From an uncultured Caulobacterales bacterium (GTDB lineage Bacteria; Pseudomonadota; Alphaproteobacteria; Caulobacterales; Caulobacteraceae): a stretch of DNA of 64,000 nucleotides. This document shows positions 63,599 to 64,000 of the stretch, one piece after another (positions within the stretch are counted from its first letter, which is position 1; the number at the start of each line of letters is the position of its first letter). The notes under the pieces are model-generated. The model made no database searches. It was not told where the DNA came from and saw nothing but the letters and a program-made list of their open reading frames with translations. The position numbers and the translations under genes were made by a program. Location of the stretch: contig CAIUMD010000015.1 in NCBI GenBank assembly GCA_903900155.1, positions 1-64,000 of the forward strand, read 5' to 3'.

Positions 63599-64000
63599 CC
63601 CGCGAACTCGCGCGGGCCGCTGATGTCGGGGATCGCGACGACGCCGGCCTCGCCGCTTTCGTCGCCCCAGGCCAGCCACTTGCCGTCGGCGCTGGTCGAG
63701 AGCGCGCTGATCGACGCGCCCTTCTCGGCCTTCACCGTCTCGATGCGGCCGTTGCGCATGTGGGCGATCCAGATCTTGCCGTTGTCCTGGGCGGCGACGC
63801 AGACCGGCTGAACGTCGACGCCGGCCACCCGGACGACCATCGAATCACGCGAGAAGCCGATCTCGGCGGCTTCCTTGCCCATCGGGCCGTTGGCGCCGGC
63901 GAACGGCCAGATGACCGCGCCCGAGGCGCCGGCCGTGGTCAAGAGGTTGCCCTTGTCGAAGAAGGCCACGCTCTTGATCTTGGACGGGTAGCCGCCCATC
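63595..64000 (-). CDS. WD40-repeat protein, C-terminal part (cut by window edge)
   Basis: The visible 134 residues contain repeated strands of the WD40 type: IKSVAFFDKGNLLTTAGASGAVIWPF and ISALSTSADGKWLAWGDESGEAGVVAIP. The ORF track places a start at 63999, but the first residues are already mid-repeat, so the gene continues to the right of the window. Function cannot be judged. Confidence 0.75.
   Translation of the reverse strand, partial: MGGYPSKIKSVAFFDKGNLLTTAGASGAVIWPFAGANGPMGKEAAEIGFSRDSMVVRVAGVDVQPVCVAAQDNGKIWIAHMRNGRIETVKAEKGASISALSTSADGKWLAWGDESGEAGVVAIPDISGPREFAG

Overview
The window is GC-rich alphaproteobacterial chromosome, almost certainly a Caulobacter. The strongest evidence is a 358-residue CcrM (60251..61327) that agrees closely with the C. 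crescentus enzyme as I remember it. It has two GANTC sites in its leader and a TTAA-type site upstream. Supporting signs are a DUF4908-type secreted protein, a PhaR/PhaA/PhaB set, dense overlapping operons, and the alphaproteobacterial palindromic repeats.

Bases 1 to about 7493 are an integrated mobile island whose right end abuts tRNA-Arg(ACG). From the tRNA inward it holds a tyrosine integrase, a small HTH protein (possible excisionase), an unrecognised 246-residue protein, a hairpin-rich block with a 13-bp perfect palindrome (candidate oriT), a MobV-type relaxase, and an overlapping three-gene cassette: ParB-like protein, unknown protein with a possible nuclease signature, and DNA methyltransferase. 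A truncated IS3-type element sits at the window edge. The layout is that of an integrative mobilizable element carrying what may be an undescribed modification or defence system. Its left end lies outside the window.

From 7494 on the sequence is core chromosome. 7.8-18.6 kb: gamma-glutamyltransferase; a minus-strand operon (SixA phosphatase, DUF952, PyrD, TVP38 protein, histidine kinase); metX-metW-phosphatase; phospholipase D; PII. 18.6-31 kb: methyltransferase, glyoxalase II, HTH/MFS pair, LacI regulator, PHB genes (phaB, phaA, divergent phaR), a second thiolase, hemF, then a structured non-coding stretch. 31-38 kb: cytochrome c, amidotransferase, the cca-NUDIX-DUF1285 operon, acetyltransferases, MFS exporter, TfoX-like protein. 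37.9-42.7 kb: a MarR-led operon (MarR, enoyl-CoA hydratase, SDR, membrane protein, SDR) with a palindromic operator at its head, then a metallo-beta-lactamase-fold enzyme.

42.8-54 kb: a secreted protein of five four-cysteine repeats, a ThDP enzyme, lysoplasmalogenase, feruloyl-CoA-synthase-like ligase, YCII plus ECF42-type sigma factor, dihydroorotase, glycosyltransferase 9, YgfZ, and a secreted repeat protein. 54-64 kb: tag, DsbA-like lipoprotein, GH16 hydrolase coupled to an acyltransferase/SGNH protein, rnhB, a small HTH gene, ccrM with clustered GANTC sites, a decayed MarR gene, GNAT, mtgA, nitroreductase, and the end of a WD40 protein. No rRNA and no CRISPR array were seen.
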